NCBI RefSeq assembly: GCF_020906275.1
Contig: NZ_CP086727.1
Span: 186,001 to 250,000 of the forward strand
Source of the DNA: Parasphingorhabdus litoris DSM 22379
Lineage (GTDB): Bacteria > Pseudomonadota > Alphaproteobacteria > Sphingomonadales > Sphingomonadaceae
DNA length: 64,000 bases
Direction: 5' to 3'
Shown here: piece by piece, positions 1-8,345 of the stretch
Layout of the letters: the number at the start of each line of letters is the position of its first letter
How positions within the stretch are numbered: the stretch's first letter is position 1
Notes under the pieces: model-generated
What the model saw: the letters and a program-made list of their open reading frames with translations, nothing else
Database searches by the model: none
What the model was told of the DNA's origin: nothing
Position numbers and translations under genes: made by a program

Positions 1-1808
1 ATGGCAGCAATCCGGTCACCGCGCTGGACAGCGCGGGAGTCGTCGACGCCAGCGATTATGAACAATATAGCTATGACAAAAATGGCAACCGCACCCAGCT
101 GAGAAAGCGCGATGCGCAGCTGATCAACTACAGCTATGATGCGCTGAATCGCAATATTTTGAAGGACCTGCCGGGCACAGCGAATGATGTCCACTATGGT
201 TATGATAATCGCGGATTGCAGACTTATGCCCGCTTTGCCAGCACCTCTGGTCAGGGCATTACCACGGCTTATGACGCTGTCGGCCGGGTCACCTCGACCA
301 CCAATAATATGGGCGGGCAATCGCGGACATTATCCTATCAATATGACAAGAATAGCAACCGCACCCGCGTCACCCATCCCGATGGGCAATATTTTACCTA
401 TAGCTATGACGGGCTGAACCGGCAGAAAGAATTGCGGGAAAATGGCTCGGCCTTGCTCAGTGAGCAGGCCTATAACAATCAGGGCCAATTTGTCTCAAAC
501 ACCCGCGCCACTGCCGTGGAAAGCTATTTGCAATATGATACGGCGGGCCGGGTCAGCTCGATAGAAATCCGTCTCAACGGTACGGCTGAGGATAACAGCT
601 TTGGCTTTGCCTACACGCCCGCCAGTCAGATTAAATCGCGGACCACGTCCAACACTCTGTACACCAATACCGCGCATTATAATGTGCAGCGCAGCTATAC
701 CGTCAATGGCCTCAACCAATATACGCAAGCCGGGCCGGCAGCTTTCACGCATGATCTGAATGGCAATCTGACCAGCGATGGCTCGGTCAACTTCACCTAT
801 GACACGGAAAACCGCCTGATCAGCGCATCGGGCGTAAAGACAGCGACGCTGAAATATGATCCCCTGGGACGCCTGTTTGAAGTGGCAGCGCCCTCTGGCA
901 CCACGCGTTTTTTATATGACGGTGATGCGCTTGTCGGGGAATATAATACCGCCGGAACCATGTTACACCGCTACGTGCATGGCAATGGCGTGGATCAGCC
1001 TTTGGTCTGGTATGACGGCGGCACCGTAAACAGCACCAATCGCCGCCACCTGTTCGCCAACTGGCAAGGCAGCATCGCAGCGATCACCAACGCCAGCGGC
1101 AACGCGATCGGGGTCAACGCCTATGATGCTTATGGTATTCCCAATGACACCAATATCGGCCGGTTCCAATATACCGGCCAGATCCTGATCCCGGAAATCG
1201 GCATCTATCACTATAAGGCGCGGGCTTACTCGCCTTATATGGGCCGGTTCCTGCAGACCGATCCTATTGGATATGAGGATCAGTATAATCTCTATGCTTA
1301 TGTTGGGAATGATCCGGTTGGGAAGATTGATCCGACAGGTATGGAGACAGAAGAAAAAAAATACACTATCGGATCTGTGACAGTTAAATACGATGATTCA
1401 AACGTCACCATCGTAGTAAAATCAGATGAATCAAGTGGCAGCATTTCGGCTGGCAGAGATGGCCTTGAGATTTCGGGACAATCGAAAGATTCTAGCGGTT
1501 CGTTTACGGCAACCAAGGATGGCGCCAAGTTGGTTGGACAATCCGGTGATTCTAGCGGTTCGTTTACGGCGACCAAGGATGGTGTCAAGTTGGTCGGACA
1601 ATCTGGTGATTCTAGTGGTGAACTAGAGATAGGTACTAGTGGAGTAGAAGCCGAAGCTCATGTAGAGGCCACTGGTGTTGATGATCAGGTGCGCAGGATG
1701 GCTCGCGCAATGGAAGATGAAACAGGAGTAAATGCCGCTGCAGCTTTTGTTGGCGAGTTAGGGAAAAGGGCCTATAAACGAATTTTCGGCAAGAAGAAAG
1801 ATGACTAA
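1..1808 (+). CDS. Rhs/YD-repeat protein, C-terminal part (5' end outside window)
   Basis: The frame is open to the left edge (first complete codon at base 3), so this is the C-terminal ~600 residues of a larger surface or secreted Rhs protein. Many YD repeats are visible ([31 protein letters not shown]), followed by the conserved Rhs core at about 1158-1340, with [29 protein letters not shown] and a terminal DPTG. Beyond the core lies a non-conserved tip of ~155 residues (1341-1808) with 20-residue tandem repeats and a basic end (RIFGKKKDD). Such tips usually carry the toxin or effector domain; I recognise no catalytic motif in this one. The tip is AT-richer than the core, as is usual for exchanged C-termini. 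Confidence 0.92.
   Translation, partial: GSNPVTALDSAGVVDASDYEQYSYDKNGNRTQLRKRDAQLINYSYDALNRNILKDLPGTANDVHYGYDNRGLQTYARFASTSGQGITTAYDAVGRVTSTTNNMGGQSRTLSYQYDKNSNRTRVTHPDGQYFTYSYDGLNRQKELRENGSALLSEQAYNNQGQFVSNTRATAVESYLQYDTAGRVSSIEIRLNGTAEDNSFGFAYTPASQIKSRTTSNTLYTNTAHYNVQRSYTVNGLNQYTQAGPAAFTHDLNGNLTSDGSVNFTYDTENRLISASGVKTATLKYDPLGRLFEVAAPSGTTRFLYDGDALVGEYNTAGTMLHRYVHGNGVDQPLVWYDGGTVNSTNRRHLFANWQGSIAAITNASGNAIGVNAYDAYGIPNDTNIGRFQYTGQILIPEIGIYHYKARAYSPYMGRFLQTDPIGYEDQYNLYAYVGNDPVGKIDPTGMETEEKKYTIGSVTVKYDDSNVTIVVKSDESSGSISAGRDGLEISGQSKDSSGSFTATKDGAKLVGQSGDSSGSFTATKDGVKLVGQSGDSSGELEIGTSGVEAEAHVEATGVDDQVRRMARAMEDETGVNAAAAFVGELGKRAYKRIFGKKKDD
1428..1627 (+). repeat. 60-bp tandem repeats inside the Rhs tip
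   Basis: Two near-identical 60-bp units (1488-1547 and 1548-1607) are preceded by a diverged unit (1428-1487) and followed by a partial one. Each unit encodes 20 residues with the pattern [20 protein letters not shown]. The exact 60-bp period keeps the reading frame, so unit number can change without frameshift. Confidence 0.9.
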
Positions 1809-1833
1809 GATTATGAAATGGATAGTCTAAAGA

Positions 1834-2238
1834 ATGATCAAGTTTTTTTTGAGCATCATTGATCTGTTTTTCTCGGAAATGCATCGGAGAAATGATCGGC
1901 TGAAGAAGGCACGACATTATTTGGATAAAATACTAAACCGTAATGAAGAGGAGTTTGAATTCATAATAGCTTATGACGCACGACTTATGGTTCGCGAAGA
2001 TCGCTTGCCTGAAGCGCGATCAAGGATTGAAGAATGCTTGGAAAAATTTTCCGAAAGCGAGGATGATGATGGAAAATATATATCGCTCTATTGTCAGTTT
2101 TGGCTAAGTATTTTCAATTCTACCGGTAAGGCTGTAGAGATTAGAAGCGAGGCTCTTAGGTTAGAAGCCGATTCTTTGACAAAGGCTGTTCTGCGCTTTC
2201 CGAGCGAAGAGAAGCTGGCGCAAATTATCTCTGGCTGA
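1834..2238 (+). CDS. Small helical protein downstream of Rhs; candidate immunity protein
   Basis: This 134-residue acidic, probably all-helical protein starts 25 bp after the Rhs stop. A short hydrophobic N-terminus (FFLSIIDLFF) precedes charged helices resembling a degenerate TPR pair (KKARHYLDKILNRNEEEFEFI; LPEARSRIEECLEKF). Composition is AT-rich like the Rhs tip. Position directly behind a polymorphic Rhs C-terminus is the usual place for the cognate immunity gene, but this is inferred from context only; no family is recognised. The ATG at 1834 is the only good start, as an upstream ATG at 1813 stops at once. Confidence 0.6.
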   Translation: MIKFFLSIIDLFFSEMHRRNDRLKKARHYLDKILNRNEEEFEFIIAYDARLMVREDRLPEARSRIEECLEKFSESEDDDGKYISLYCQFWLSIFNSTGKAVEIRSEALRLEADSLTKAVLRFPSEEKLAQIISG

Positions 2239-2408
2239 AAGGCCAGCGCTTCTCTAGTGAAGATGAACGAGCAAATATGGTGGCGCATGAAGGCGATCAC
2301 GTTTACAATCAATTGAGGTTATAACGGAGACTTCGGGGAGAAGAGATACATCCTTCGGCCTATTGTGCAGGTAACGCAGTCAACAAGGCATATGGGAGTA
2401 TTCAATCC
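2130..2408 (+). pseudogene. Remnant of an HExxH metallopeptidase-like Rhs toxin module
   Basis: In frame 3, bases 2211-2321 read as ...GANYLWLKGQRF, then ERANMVAHEGDHVYNQLRL and a stop at 2322-2324. The same frame then resumes with EEIHPSAYCAGNAVNKAYG up to 2408. An HEGDH (HExxH) zinc-site motif followed by an E..xAY segment is the layout seen in metallopeptidase-type Rhs tip toxins. No start codon, the internal stop and overlap with the 3' end of the preceding gene mark it as a truncated or orphan toxin C-terminus. A frameshift near 2310-2325 is also possible. Confidence 0.5.
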
Positions 2409-2798
2409 ATGCGCATAGATGTCGTTAAGAGCTTTTCGATATCGTTTTTTGGTATAGTCGGACTATGGTCGTGTGTACCCGTGGACAATAGTCAAAAGAC
2501 AATAGAATTTGCTATGGAAGAAGGTTTTTTGACTTCAAAACCAGAAGTAGAACTGATGATTTCTAATGCGATTGTAGTAGATGGTAATATGTCATACACT
2601 TGGAATGGCCAACCAGTAACAGTGTCCGAAATGGATAGCTTCAGAAAAGAAATGGATAGCTTTGATCCGCGTCCATTTCTGGAACTGACAATCACAGATG
2701 ATCTGAATTTGTCGCAAAAAAAGGAAGTATTGAAAACAATTTCTGTTATTTTCCAATGCTCAAAAGAGTATGATTGTTACTTTTATGCAGCTCCGTAA
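2409..2798 (+). CDS. Putative lipoprotein, weakly ExbD/TolR-like; possible orphan immunity protein
   Basis: A 129-residue protein with a hydrophobic N-terminus ending in a poor lipobox (GLWSC, residues ~18-22). After this, DGNMSYTWNGQPVTVSEMD followed by a strand-helix pattern (PFLELTITDDLNLSQKKEVL) recalls the periplasmic fold of ExbD/TolR; the resemblance is weak. Two further Cys lie near the C-terminus (FQCSKEYDC). It follows the decayed HExxH fragment in the same frame and may be that module's immunity gene. GGGAG about 11 nt upstream can serve as ribosome binding site. AT-rich. Confidence 0.55.
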   Translation: MRIDVVKSFSISFFGIVGLWSCVPVDNSQKTIEFAMEEGFLTSKPEVELMISNAIVVDGNMSYTWNGQPVTVSEMDSFRKEMDSFDPRPFLELTITDDLNLSQKKEVLKTISVIFQCSKEYDCYFYAAP

Positions 2799-2953
2799 AT
2801 TGAAATTGTGGCTGCAAAAATCAACAATCTCAAGGCCCGCTCTCTAAAACAGTTGCTCGGACATTAGAAACTATACTGTTTCACTCCCCCTTTCCTACAG
2901 TGTACCATATAGGTTATATCTGTCTGTTCCCCCCAACATAAGGAACACAAGCT

Positions 2954-3748
2954 ATGACCGATCAGCCTTCGCGCGATGATTTCACCGACATCCCTGCCAC
3001 CGATGATCTTGCCCAGCCCCGGGCGCGGCATGATGGCTGGTCGCCGGATAAGCAGGTGCAGTTTCTTGAAGCCCTGGCGCGCACGGGTAATGTAAGGGCA
3101 GCGGCGCGCTATGCCGGGCTGTCTCGGGAGAGCGCCTATAAGCTGAGGCGCAGACCGGATGCGCGGGCCTTCGCCCGGGCATGGGATGCTGCGATCATCC
3201 ATGCGCGGGATATTTTTCAGGATGAGTTGATGGATAAGGGGCTTAACGGCTGGCGCGAAGCGGTCTGGCATCAGGGCGAGGAAGTGGGGACAAGGGAACG
3301 CTGGAGCGCTCCCTTGTTTCTGGCGGCGCTGGGACGGCTCGACAAGATGGCCGATGGGCTTGATCTGGCAGGCAAGCCGGCACGGGTCGCAGCCGAGAAG
3401 TTTGATGATCTGCTGGAGGGCATCGGCAACGGGGATGATTGCGTAGAGCTGGTCGAGGAGATTGACGCATCAGGCCAGACGGCGAGTGAGAAAGCCCGCA
3501 CGGACAGCGACGGCCTGACCAATGCCCAGCTGATGAACGCCCTGCGCCTGCAGCACGGGCGTGAGCAGATCGAGGCGATGGCGCCGGAGGATATTGATGT
3601 GTCTGACCTTGATCTGGCCGATTGTGAAGACTGGGATGAGCTTGACTGGGAGCGGGCTGACCGCAGCGGGTTTCTGGAGCGCAGTGGTTTTTATGAGCAG
3701 GAGGACGGTGAGCAGGCCGTGGAGAAAGAGGTGGTGAGAACTGTGTGA
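2954..3748 (+). CDS. Helix-turn-helix protein, terminase-small-subunit-like N-terminus
   Basis: 264 residues. Residues ~31-75 form a clear HTH (FLEALARTGNVRAAARYAGL, then SRESAYKLRRRPDA), the kind found in phage terminase small subunits and in a stand-alone protein common in sphingomonads. The C-terminal half is acidic and of low complexity (VSDLDLADCEDWDELDW). AAGGA lies 8-10 nt before the ATG. No other phage gene is adjacent, so the function is open: DNA binding is likely, a packaging role is not supported. Confidence 0.75.
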   Translation: MTDQPSRDDFTDIPATDDLAQPRARHDGWSPDKQVQFLEALARTGNVRAAARYAGLSRESAYKLRRRPDARAFARAWDAAIIHARDIFQDELMDKGLNGWREAVWHQGEEVGTRERWSAPLFLAALGRLDKMADGLDLAGKPARVAAEKFDDLLEGIGNGDDCVELVEEIDASGQTASEKARTDSDGLTNAQLMNALRLQHGREQIEAMAPEDIDVSDLDLADCEDWDELDWERADRSGFLERSGFYEQEDGEQAVEKEVVRTV

Positions 3749-3783
3749 ACTTTGGGGAGGGGAATGAGGAGTCTTTATTGATG

Positions 3784-3882
3784 CCCTCAGGCGCCGGGCG
3801 CGGGCCTCCGCCCGCTTGGCTATCGCGCCAATAAGGCGCGGCGCGCAGTCGCGCTTGCCTCCGCTTCGCGTCGGTCCGGTGC
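3784..3882 (+). repeat. Interspersed repeat module A, left copy
   Basis: This stretch (CCTCAGGCGCCGGGCG ... TTGGCTATCGCGCCAATAAG ... GCGCGGCG) recurs as its reverse complement at 4161-4250. It contains a small internal dyad (TTGGC..GCCAA). It lies between genes and has no coding signal. Confidence 0.85.
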
Positions 3883-3905
3883 CTAACTTGAGGTGACACA
3901 CTGAT

Positions 3906-3980
3906 CTCCTCTCCCCTTGAGGGAGAGGACAGTGGAGCTTGCGTCCCCGGGGGACGCTAGTGGAACTTGGTGAGGGGGGG
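3906..3980 (+). repeat. Interspersed repeat module B, left copy
   Basis: Begins CTCCTCTCCCCTTGAGGGAG, continues AGGACAGTGGAGCTTGCG and CGCTAG, and ends in GGAACTTGG. The reverse complement of this module occurs at 4273-4352 with a few differences. The CTCTCCCCTTGAGGGAGAG part is itself palindromic. Confidence 0.85.
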
Positions 3981-4041
3981 GGCGGCGCGGATAAAGGGAT
4001 GCGATAGTCGCTGCCCGCTCTCTAAGACTTGCCCCCTCTCT

Positions 4042-4078
4042 AAGACTTGCTAGGCAGCAAGCTGCCAAGCCAAGTCTT
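4042..4078. repeat. Hairpin between the repeat modules
   Basis: AAGACTTG (4042-4049) pairs with CAAGTCTT (4071-4078); an inner GGCAG/CTGCC stem (4053-4057 with 4062-4066) closes the loop. The 5' arm is part of a direct duplication of CTCTCTAAGACTTGC (about 4018-4032 and 4036-4050). Confidence 0.7.
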
Positions 4079-4160
4079 TTCTCTCCCTCCAGGGGAGAGA
4101 ATGAAGACCAGACCAGTGCACAGCGCCTGCGCGACCTTCTACGCAGCGCTAGAGAGCATC

Positions 4161-4352
4161 GTCCGAGCGCAGCGAGGCAAGGCCGACTGGCCGCCGCGCC
4201 TTATTGGCGCGATAGCCAAGGGCACGGATGTGCCCGCCCGGCGCCTGAGGTTCAATAAAAACTCCCCGCCTACCCCTCTCCAAGTTTCGCTAGCGCCCCT
4301 GGACAAGCCCAGGGCCGCAAGCTTCACTGTCCTCTCCCTCAAGGGGAGAGGA
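4161..4352 (-). repeat. Repeat modules A and B, inverted right copies
   Basis: Module A lies at 4161-4250 and module B at 4273-4352, both reverse-complemented relative to the left copies at 3784-3980. On the minus strand the order is B then A, so the modules move as units rather than as one long arm. With the left copies they fill nearly the whole 690-bp space between 3749 and 4439. An open frame running through here into the next gene is accidental. Confidence 0.85.
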
Positions 4353-4439
4353 GTATCAAAACCTTCCCAGAACCCGGCAACATTGCCAGCGCTGCATCCG
4401 CTGGCTAAAGCGCTGGGAATAAACAAAAGGTCCTATTCG

Positions 4440-5324
4440 ATGAAATGGCTTATCACATTGGGGATATTGGCAATTGCGGTCGCGGGTTTTGCCTATTGGT
4501 TTTTCTCGCAGCCCGGTCCGCGGCAGCTGGATATGGTCAATAATATCATTCCCGGCGACAAGGATGCAAAATTGCTGGTCAGCGGACAGGTCTATGATGA
4601 AGAGCTGGGCCTGGGCCTCAATATCTGGGCGCCGACTAAGGCGTCTGATAAGCCCTTGCCGGTGGTGGTGTTTATCTATGGCGGCGGCTGGCGTGCGGGG
4701 TCGAAGGATGAATATGCCTTTGCCGGACGCGCGTTGGCGCATCGCGGTTATTTAACGGTGCTGGCTGATTACCGGCTCTTTCCCGATACGAAATTCCCGG
4801 GATTTCTGGAGGATAGCGCCAAGGCGGTTGCCTGGGTGCATGACAATATTGCCGATCATGGCGGTGATCCGCAGCGGATATTCCTGTCGGGGCAATCGGC
4901 GGGTGCCTATAATGTCGCCATGCTGGCGCTCGACCGGCAATGGCTGGGGCGGCTTGGCAAGACGCCAGACTTTATCAAAGGCGTGGCCGCCTTGGCCGGG
5001 CCCTATGATTTTTATCCGTTTAAATCGGAAACGACCAAGAACAGTTTTGGTTCATACCATCTGCCAGAAATGACCCAACCGGTTAATTTTGTTCGCGCCG
5101 ACGCACCGCCGCTCTGGCTCTCAACCGGGGTGGATGATACCGAGGTGAGGCCGCGCAATAGCCGAATATTGCGGGATAAAATACTCGAAGCCGGCGGAGA
5201 TGCGGAATATGTGGAATATCCCGATATGGATCATATCGAAATCATGATGGCGATCTCCAAGCCCTTTCGTGGCAAAGGCCCGGTGCTCGATGACATGATT
5301 GCCTTTTTCGAAAGTCGTCCATGA
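4440..5324 (+). CDS. Membrane-anchored alpha/beta-hydrolase, HSL-type esterase
   Basis: 294 residues from the ATG at 4440, which has AAAGG about 11 nt upstream; the longer open frame to the left crosses repeats. An N-terminal hydrophobic helix (residues 1-22) suggests a signal anchor. The oxyanion motif YGGGW is at 80-84, the nucleophile elbow GQSAG has Ser153, and likely Asp (GVDDTEV) and His (MDHIE) complete the triad. The family hydrolyses small carboxylesters; the substrate is unknown. Its stop overlaps the next gene's start (ATGA), so the two are probably co-translated. Confidence 0.85.
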   Translation: MKWLITLGILAIAVAGFAYWFFSQPGPRQLDMVNNIIPGDKDAKLLVSGQVYDEELGLGLNIWAPTKASDKPLPVVVFIYGGGWRAGSKDEYAFAGRALAHRGYLTVLADYRLFPDTKFPGFLEDSAKAVAWVHDNIADHGGDPQRIFLSGQSAGAYNVAMLALDRQWLGRLGKTPDFIKGVAALAGPYDFYPFKSETTKNSFGSYHLPEMTQPVNFVRADAPPLWLSTGVDDTEVRPRNSRILRDKILEAGGDAEYVEYPDMDHIEIMMAISKPFRGKGPVLDDMIAFFESRP

Positions 5325-6139
5325 TGGGCGAAAAATCCGATGATGATGCCGCGCCGGAAAGTACCGATGCGATCATCTTGGCCGGGAGCCGCCCGGGCGG
5401 TGATGCGATGGCGGACAGCCGGGGCATTGCGGTCAAAACACTGATCCTGGTGGCGGGCAAAGCGATGCTGGCCCATGTTACGGATACGCTACTGGGGCAC
5501 AAGGCCATCGGCACGGTGCATTTGCTGGCGCAGGATTTCACGCCCTTTTGGAACAATGCGGACACCAAGTCTCTGGCGTCGGATGACCGCGTGGTTACAC
5601 ATACCAGCGCAGCGACCATCGCGACATCGATCGATGCCCTGTTAGACGGAGAAACGGCCCGCTATCCGATGTTGATTACCACGGCGGATAATGTGCTGTT
5701 GAACGACGCGATGGTCGATGACTTTTTGGGACATGCGGCATCATCCGATATTGCCATTGCCGTGGTTGAGAAAGACGTACTGCTGCGCCGCTATCCGGCG
5801 TCAAAGCGCACCTGGCTGAAACTGCGCGGCGGTGATTATAGCGGCGCGAATCTCTTCTATTTCGGATCGCCGCAGGCGCGCCAGATATTGCGCTATTGGG
5901 CTGAGGTGGAACAGGACCGCAAAAAGGGCTGGAAAATCTTGACGATATTCGGCCCGTGGTTGCTGTTTCTGGCGGTGACCCGGTTGCTCACCATTGACCA
6001 GCTTGCGGACAGGGTCGGGCAAAAGCTGGGATTGACGATCAGGATCGTGAAGATGGCGCAGGCAGAGGCCTGTATTGATGTCGACAAGGAAAGCGACCTT
6101 GTTCAGGTGGAACAGATACTGGCCGATCGCGACGGGTGA
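5321..6139 (+). CDS. MobA-like nucleotidyltransferase
   Basis: 272 residues, overlapping the esterase by 4 bp. The Rossmann-like start DAIILAGSRPGGDAMA matches the nucleotide-binding loop of MobA/IspD-type NTP transferases, and ITTADNVLL is the usual metal-binding Asp region. A hydrophobic stretch near 200-215 (ILTIFGPWLLFLAV) may be a membrane-associated helix. With the flippase, a second cytidylyltransferase and the CDP-alcohol transferase nearby, it probably activates a sugar- or polyol-phosphate for a lipid or glycan head group. The exact nucleotide and substrate cannot be read from sequence. Confidence 0.75.
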   Translation: MMGEKSDDDAAPESTDAIILAGSRPGGDAMADSRGIAVKTLILVAGKAMLAHVTDTLLGHKAIGTVHLLAQDFTPFWNNADTKSLASDDRVVTHTSAATIATSIDALLDGETARYPMLITTADNVLLNDAMVDDFLGHAASSDIAIAVVEKDVLLRRYPASKRTWLKLRGGDYSGANLFYFGSPQARQILRYWAEVEQDRKKGWKILTIFGPWLLFLAVTRLLTIDQLADRVGQKLGLTIRIVKMAQAEACIDVDKESDLVQVEQILADRDG

Positions 6140-6147
6140 TAGCAGAA

Positions 6148-7479
6148 TCAGCCGTGCGCCAGATTGCGCCGGGCGGCACGGCCAAACAGGAGCAACCGGA
6201 CAATGGCGGCGATGACCATCGCGCCGGCGGCTCCGGTCACGCCATAATATTGAAGCCCAAGGAGCAGCAGCGTGATGAACAATACGGCCATGAAGGCTTG
6301 CAAATATAAAGCAGTGCGTGCGCCGCTGCCGGATAGCAGGGTGGGTTCATATATTGCGCCAGCAAGATCGATCGAGGCGGCCGTCGCCAGCAGCACCAGC
6401 AGCGGATAGGCGGGCAGAAATTCTGGCCCGGACATATAGAAGAGCGCTGGCTTGCCGACGACCAGCACAATGAGGATGACCGTGCCGCCGGTGATGAACA
6501 GCATCCGGCTGGCCTTGCGGAACAGGATGTTCATGGCCTCTGCCCCCTGATGCGCGCGGATCAGATTGACCTCGGCAAATATCGCGCGCGACAGCAGGAT
6601 GGAAATCTTGGTCATCGCGACGCTGAGCTGGCTGGCAAGACGGTATAGGCCTGCGGCGGTGGGGCCGACAAAATAACCGACGATCAGGAGCGACACATGC
6701 TTGGACAGGCCCGCCAAAGTGGATCCGAGATTGGTGATCACCAGAAATTCGCCAATCCCGCCATTTTCCCGCGCGGCCTGTTTCGCGGCCAGCAGGTTTC
6801 TTGGCGCCATCACGTCGCGGCTTTGCCAGGCGGCAAGCAGCCAATAGCCAATGGCATGAATGACTTCCGACAGGGCCCAGACGATCAGGAAGTTGATCAG
6901 GGTTGGGTTGGTGAACCAGACGATCAGCGTCCCGATCAGGCGGACGATGGGAATGATCGCTTCGGCAAAAGCGGCGAGATCAAAACGGTTCTCGACCCGC
7001 AATATGCCAGTGGGCGTGGATTTGATCGAGAGCAGCATCACGAAGGCAAAGATCAACGCGTTTTCGGCTAATTGCTGGTCCCAGCCAAAGAAAGGCGCGA
7101 GCCAGCCGACGGCAAAATAGGCAAGCAGGCATCCCGCAAATGCACCAACGATATCGAGCAAGAAGCACAGACCGACCAGCCGCCCGAATTGCTGCCGCTT
7201 TTCCGCTCCCTTGATATTGCGGGCACCAAAACGGATCACGATCTGCCAGGTTTCAAAGGTGACAATCAGCGCGATAGCTTGGGCTGTGCCAGTGATGAGC
7301 GCGAATTGCCCGAAACCGGCGACGCCAAGCGTTCGGGTCAATATCGCGAGATAGACCAGGCTGAGGACGCCACCGACGCCCTTCCCGCCAAGCAGCCAGC
7401 CGGTATTGGCGATGATCCGCTGTATGCCGGTTTTTTCACCCTTGGCTGTGCCGGTCTCGATTGTCGACTCCTCGGCCAT
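6148..7479 (-). CDS. Lipopolysaccharide/oligosaccharide flippase (Wzx/MATE-like)
   Basis: 443 residues with about 12 hydrophobic segments and the polysaccharide-synthase N-terminus (WLLGGKGVGGVLSLVYLAI, then TRTLGVAGFGQFALI). Members of this MVF/MATE-like group move lipid-linked glycans or lipids across the inner membrane. It converges with the nucleotidyltransferase (8-bp gap) and is divergent from the cytidylyltransferase at 7599. A shared promoter region lies at 7480-7598. Confidence 0.85.
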   Translation of the reverse strand: MAEESTIETGTAKGEKTGIQRIIANTGWLLGGKGVGGVLSLVYLAILTRTLGVAGFGQFALITGTAQAIALIVTFETWQIVIRFGARNIKGAEKRQQFGRLVGLCFLLDIVGAFAGCLLAYFAVGWLAPFFGWDQQLAENALIFAFVMLLSIKSTPTGILRVENRFDLAAFAEAIIPIVRLIGTLIVWFTNPTLINFLIVWALSEVIHAIGYWLLAAWQSRDVMAPRNLLAAKQAARENGGIGEFLVITNLGSTLAGLSKHVSLLIVGYFVGPTAAGLYRLASQLSVAMTKISILLSRAIFAEVNLIRAHQGAEAMNILFRKASRMLFITGGTVILIVLVVGKPALFYMSGPEFLPAYPLLVLLATAASIDLAGAIYEPTLLSGSGARTALYLQAFMAVLFITLLLLGLQYYGVTGAAGAMVIAAIVRLLLFGRAARRNLAHG

Positions 7480-7598
7480 GATTAAGCCGACATCACTTGT
7501 TCGAGCTGCAACTGGCGGTTACAGGATTGAGCTTTCATGGCCATCGTTCTAAGTGTCTCCCCCAGACGTCCCTATCCCGATAAAGGCCAATTGCCAAC

Positions 7599-8345
7599 AT
7601 GATCGAAAAAGTAATAATATTGAGCGCGGGCCAAGGATCGCGCCTTTTGCCATTGACGGCTGAGCGCCCCAAATGCCTGATCGATTTTTCCGGTAAGAGC
7701 CTGATTGCCTGGCAGATCGAAATGCTGGCCGCGGGCGGGGTGAAGGAATTTCACGTCGTGACCGGCTTTATGACCGATATGGTCGAGGCGGAACTGGAGG
7801 GGCTGAAGCAGGCGGGCAGGGACATCACCATCCACTTTAACCCGTTTTTCAAGGTTGCCGATAATCTCGGCAGCTGCTGGATTGTCCGCGATGTGATGGA
7901 TGGCGATTTCATGATCCTGAACGGCGATACGCTGATCTCGCCAGAGATTATCGCGACCGCGCAGCAAACCGAGAATTGGCCGATTACCGTGACCGTGGAT
8001 ATCAAAGATGCTTATGACAGCGATGATATGAAAGTATCATTGGACGGCGATCGCCTGACCGCCATTGGCAAGACGCTGACGGCAGCGGAAAGCGATGCGG
8101 AATCGATCGGCTTTCTGGCGTTTCGCGGCGAAGGTGGTGCGATGTTCCGGGAAAGGGTCCGCGATGTGATGCGCACCCCGGCAGGCGTCGAGAACTGGTA
8201 TCTCAAAATTATCGATACGCTTGCTCCCACCGGGAAAGTCGGAACGGTTTCCATCCAGGGTCACGACTGGGCGGAGGTCGATTTTCTCAATGACGTCGAG
8301 ACCGCAACCGCTCTCACCGATCAATGGCTGGCCAAATTCGGTTAG
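7599..8345 (+). CDS. Sugar/polyol-phosphate nucleotidyltransferase (phosphocholine or inositol-phosphate cytidylyltransferase type)
   Basis: 248 residues. The signature loop SAGQGSRLLPLTAERPKCLI is complete, with NGDTLIS as the metal-binding Asp and a late WAEVDFLNDVE typical of LicC/IPCT-like cytidylyltransferases. Such enzymes make CDP-choline, CDP-inositol or NDP-sugars. The nearby CDP-alcohol phosphotransferase makes a CDP-alcohol product the best guess. It converges on the HIT gene, overlapping it by 4 bp. Confidence 0.82.
   Translation: MIEKVIILSAGQGSRLLPLTAERPKCLIDFSGKSLIAWQIEMLAAGGVKEFHVVTGFMTDMVEAELEGLKQAGRDITIHFNPFFKVADNLGSCWIVRDVMDGDFMILNGDTLISPEIIATAQQTENWPITVTVDIKDAYDSDDMKVSLDGDRLTAIGKTLTAAESDAESIGFLAFRGEGGAMFRERVRDVMRTPAGVENWYLKIIDTLAPTGKVGTVSIQGHDWAEVDFLNDVETATALTDQWLAKFG

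Noticed and set aside
1428..1627. Regular 60-bp repeats considered as a CRISPR array
   Set aside because: Units are contiguous with no spacers, keep a reading frame inside the Rhs protein, and no cas genes are present.
2954..3748. Terminase-like HTH gene as a sign of a prophage
   Set aside because: No large terminase, portal, capsid, integrase or attachment repeats are nearby; stand-alone copies are usual in sphingomonads.
4047..4439. Extension of the esterase frame to the left, giving a 425-residue protein
   Set aside because: The added residues translate the repeat modules and lack a start signal; the ATG at 4440 has a ribosome site and begins a normal anchor helix.
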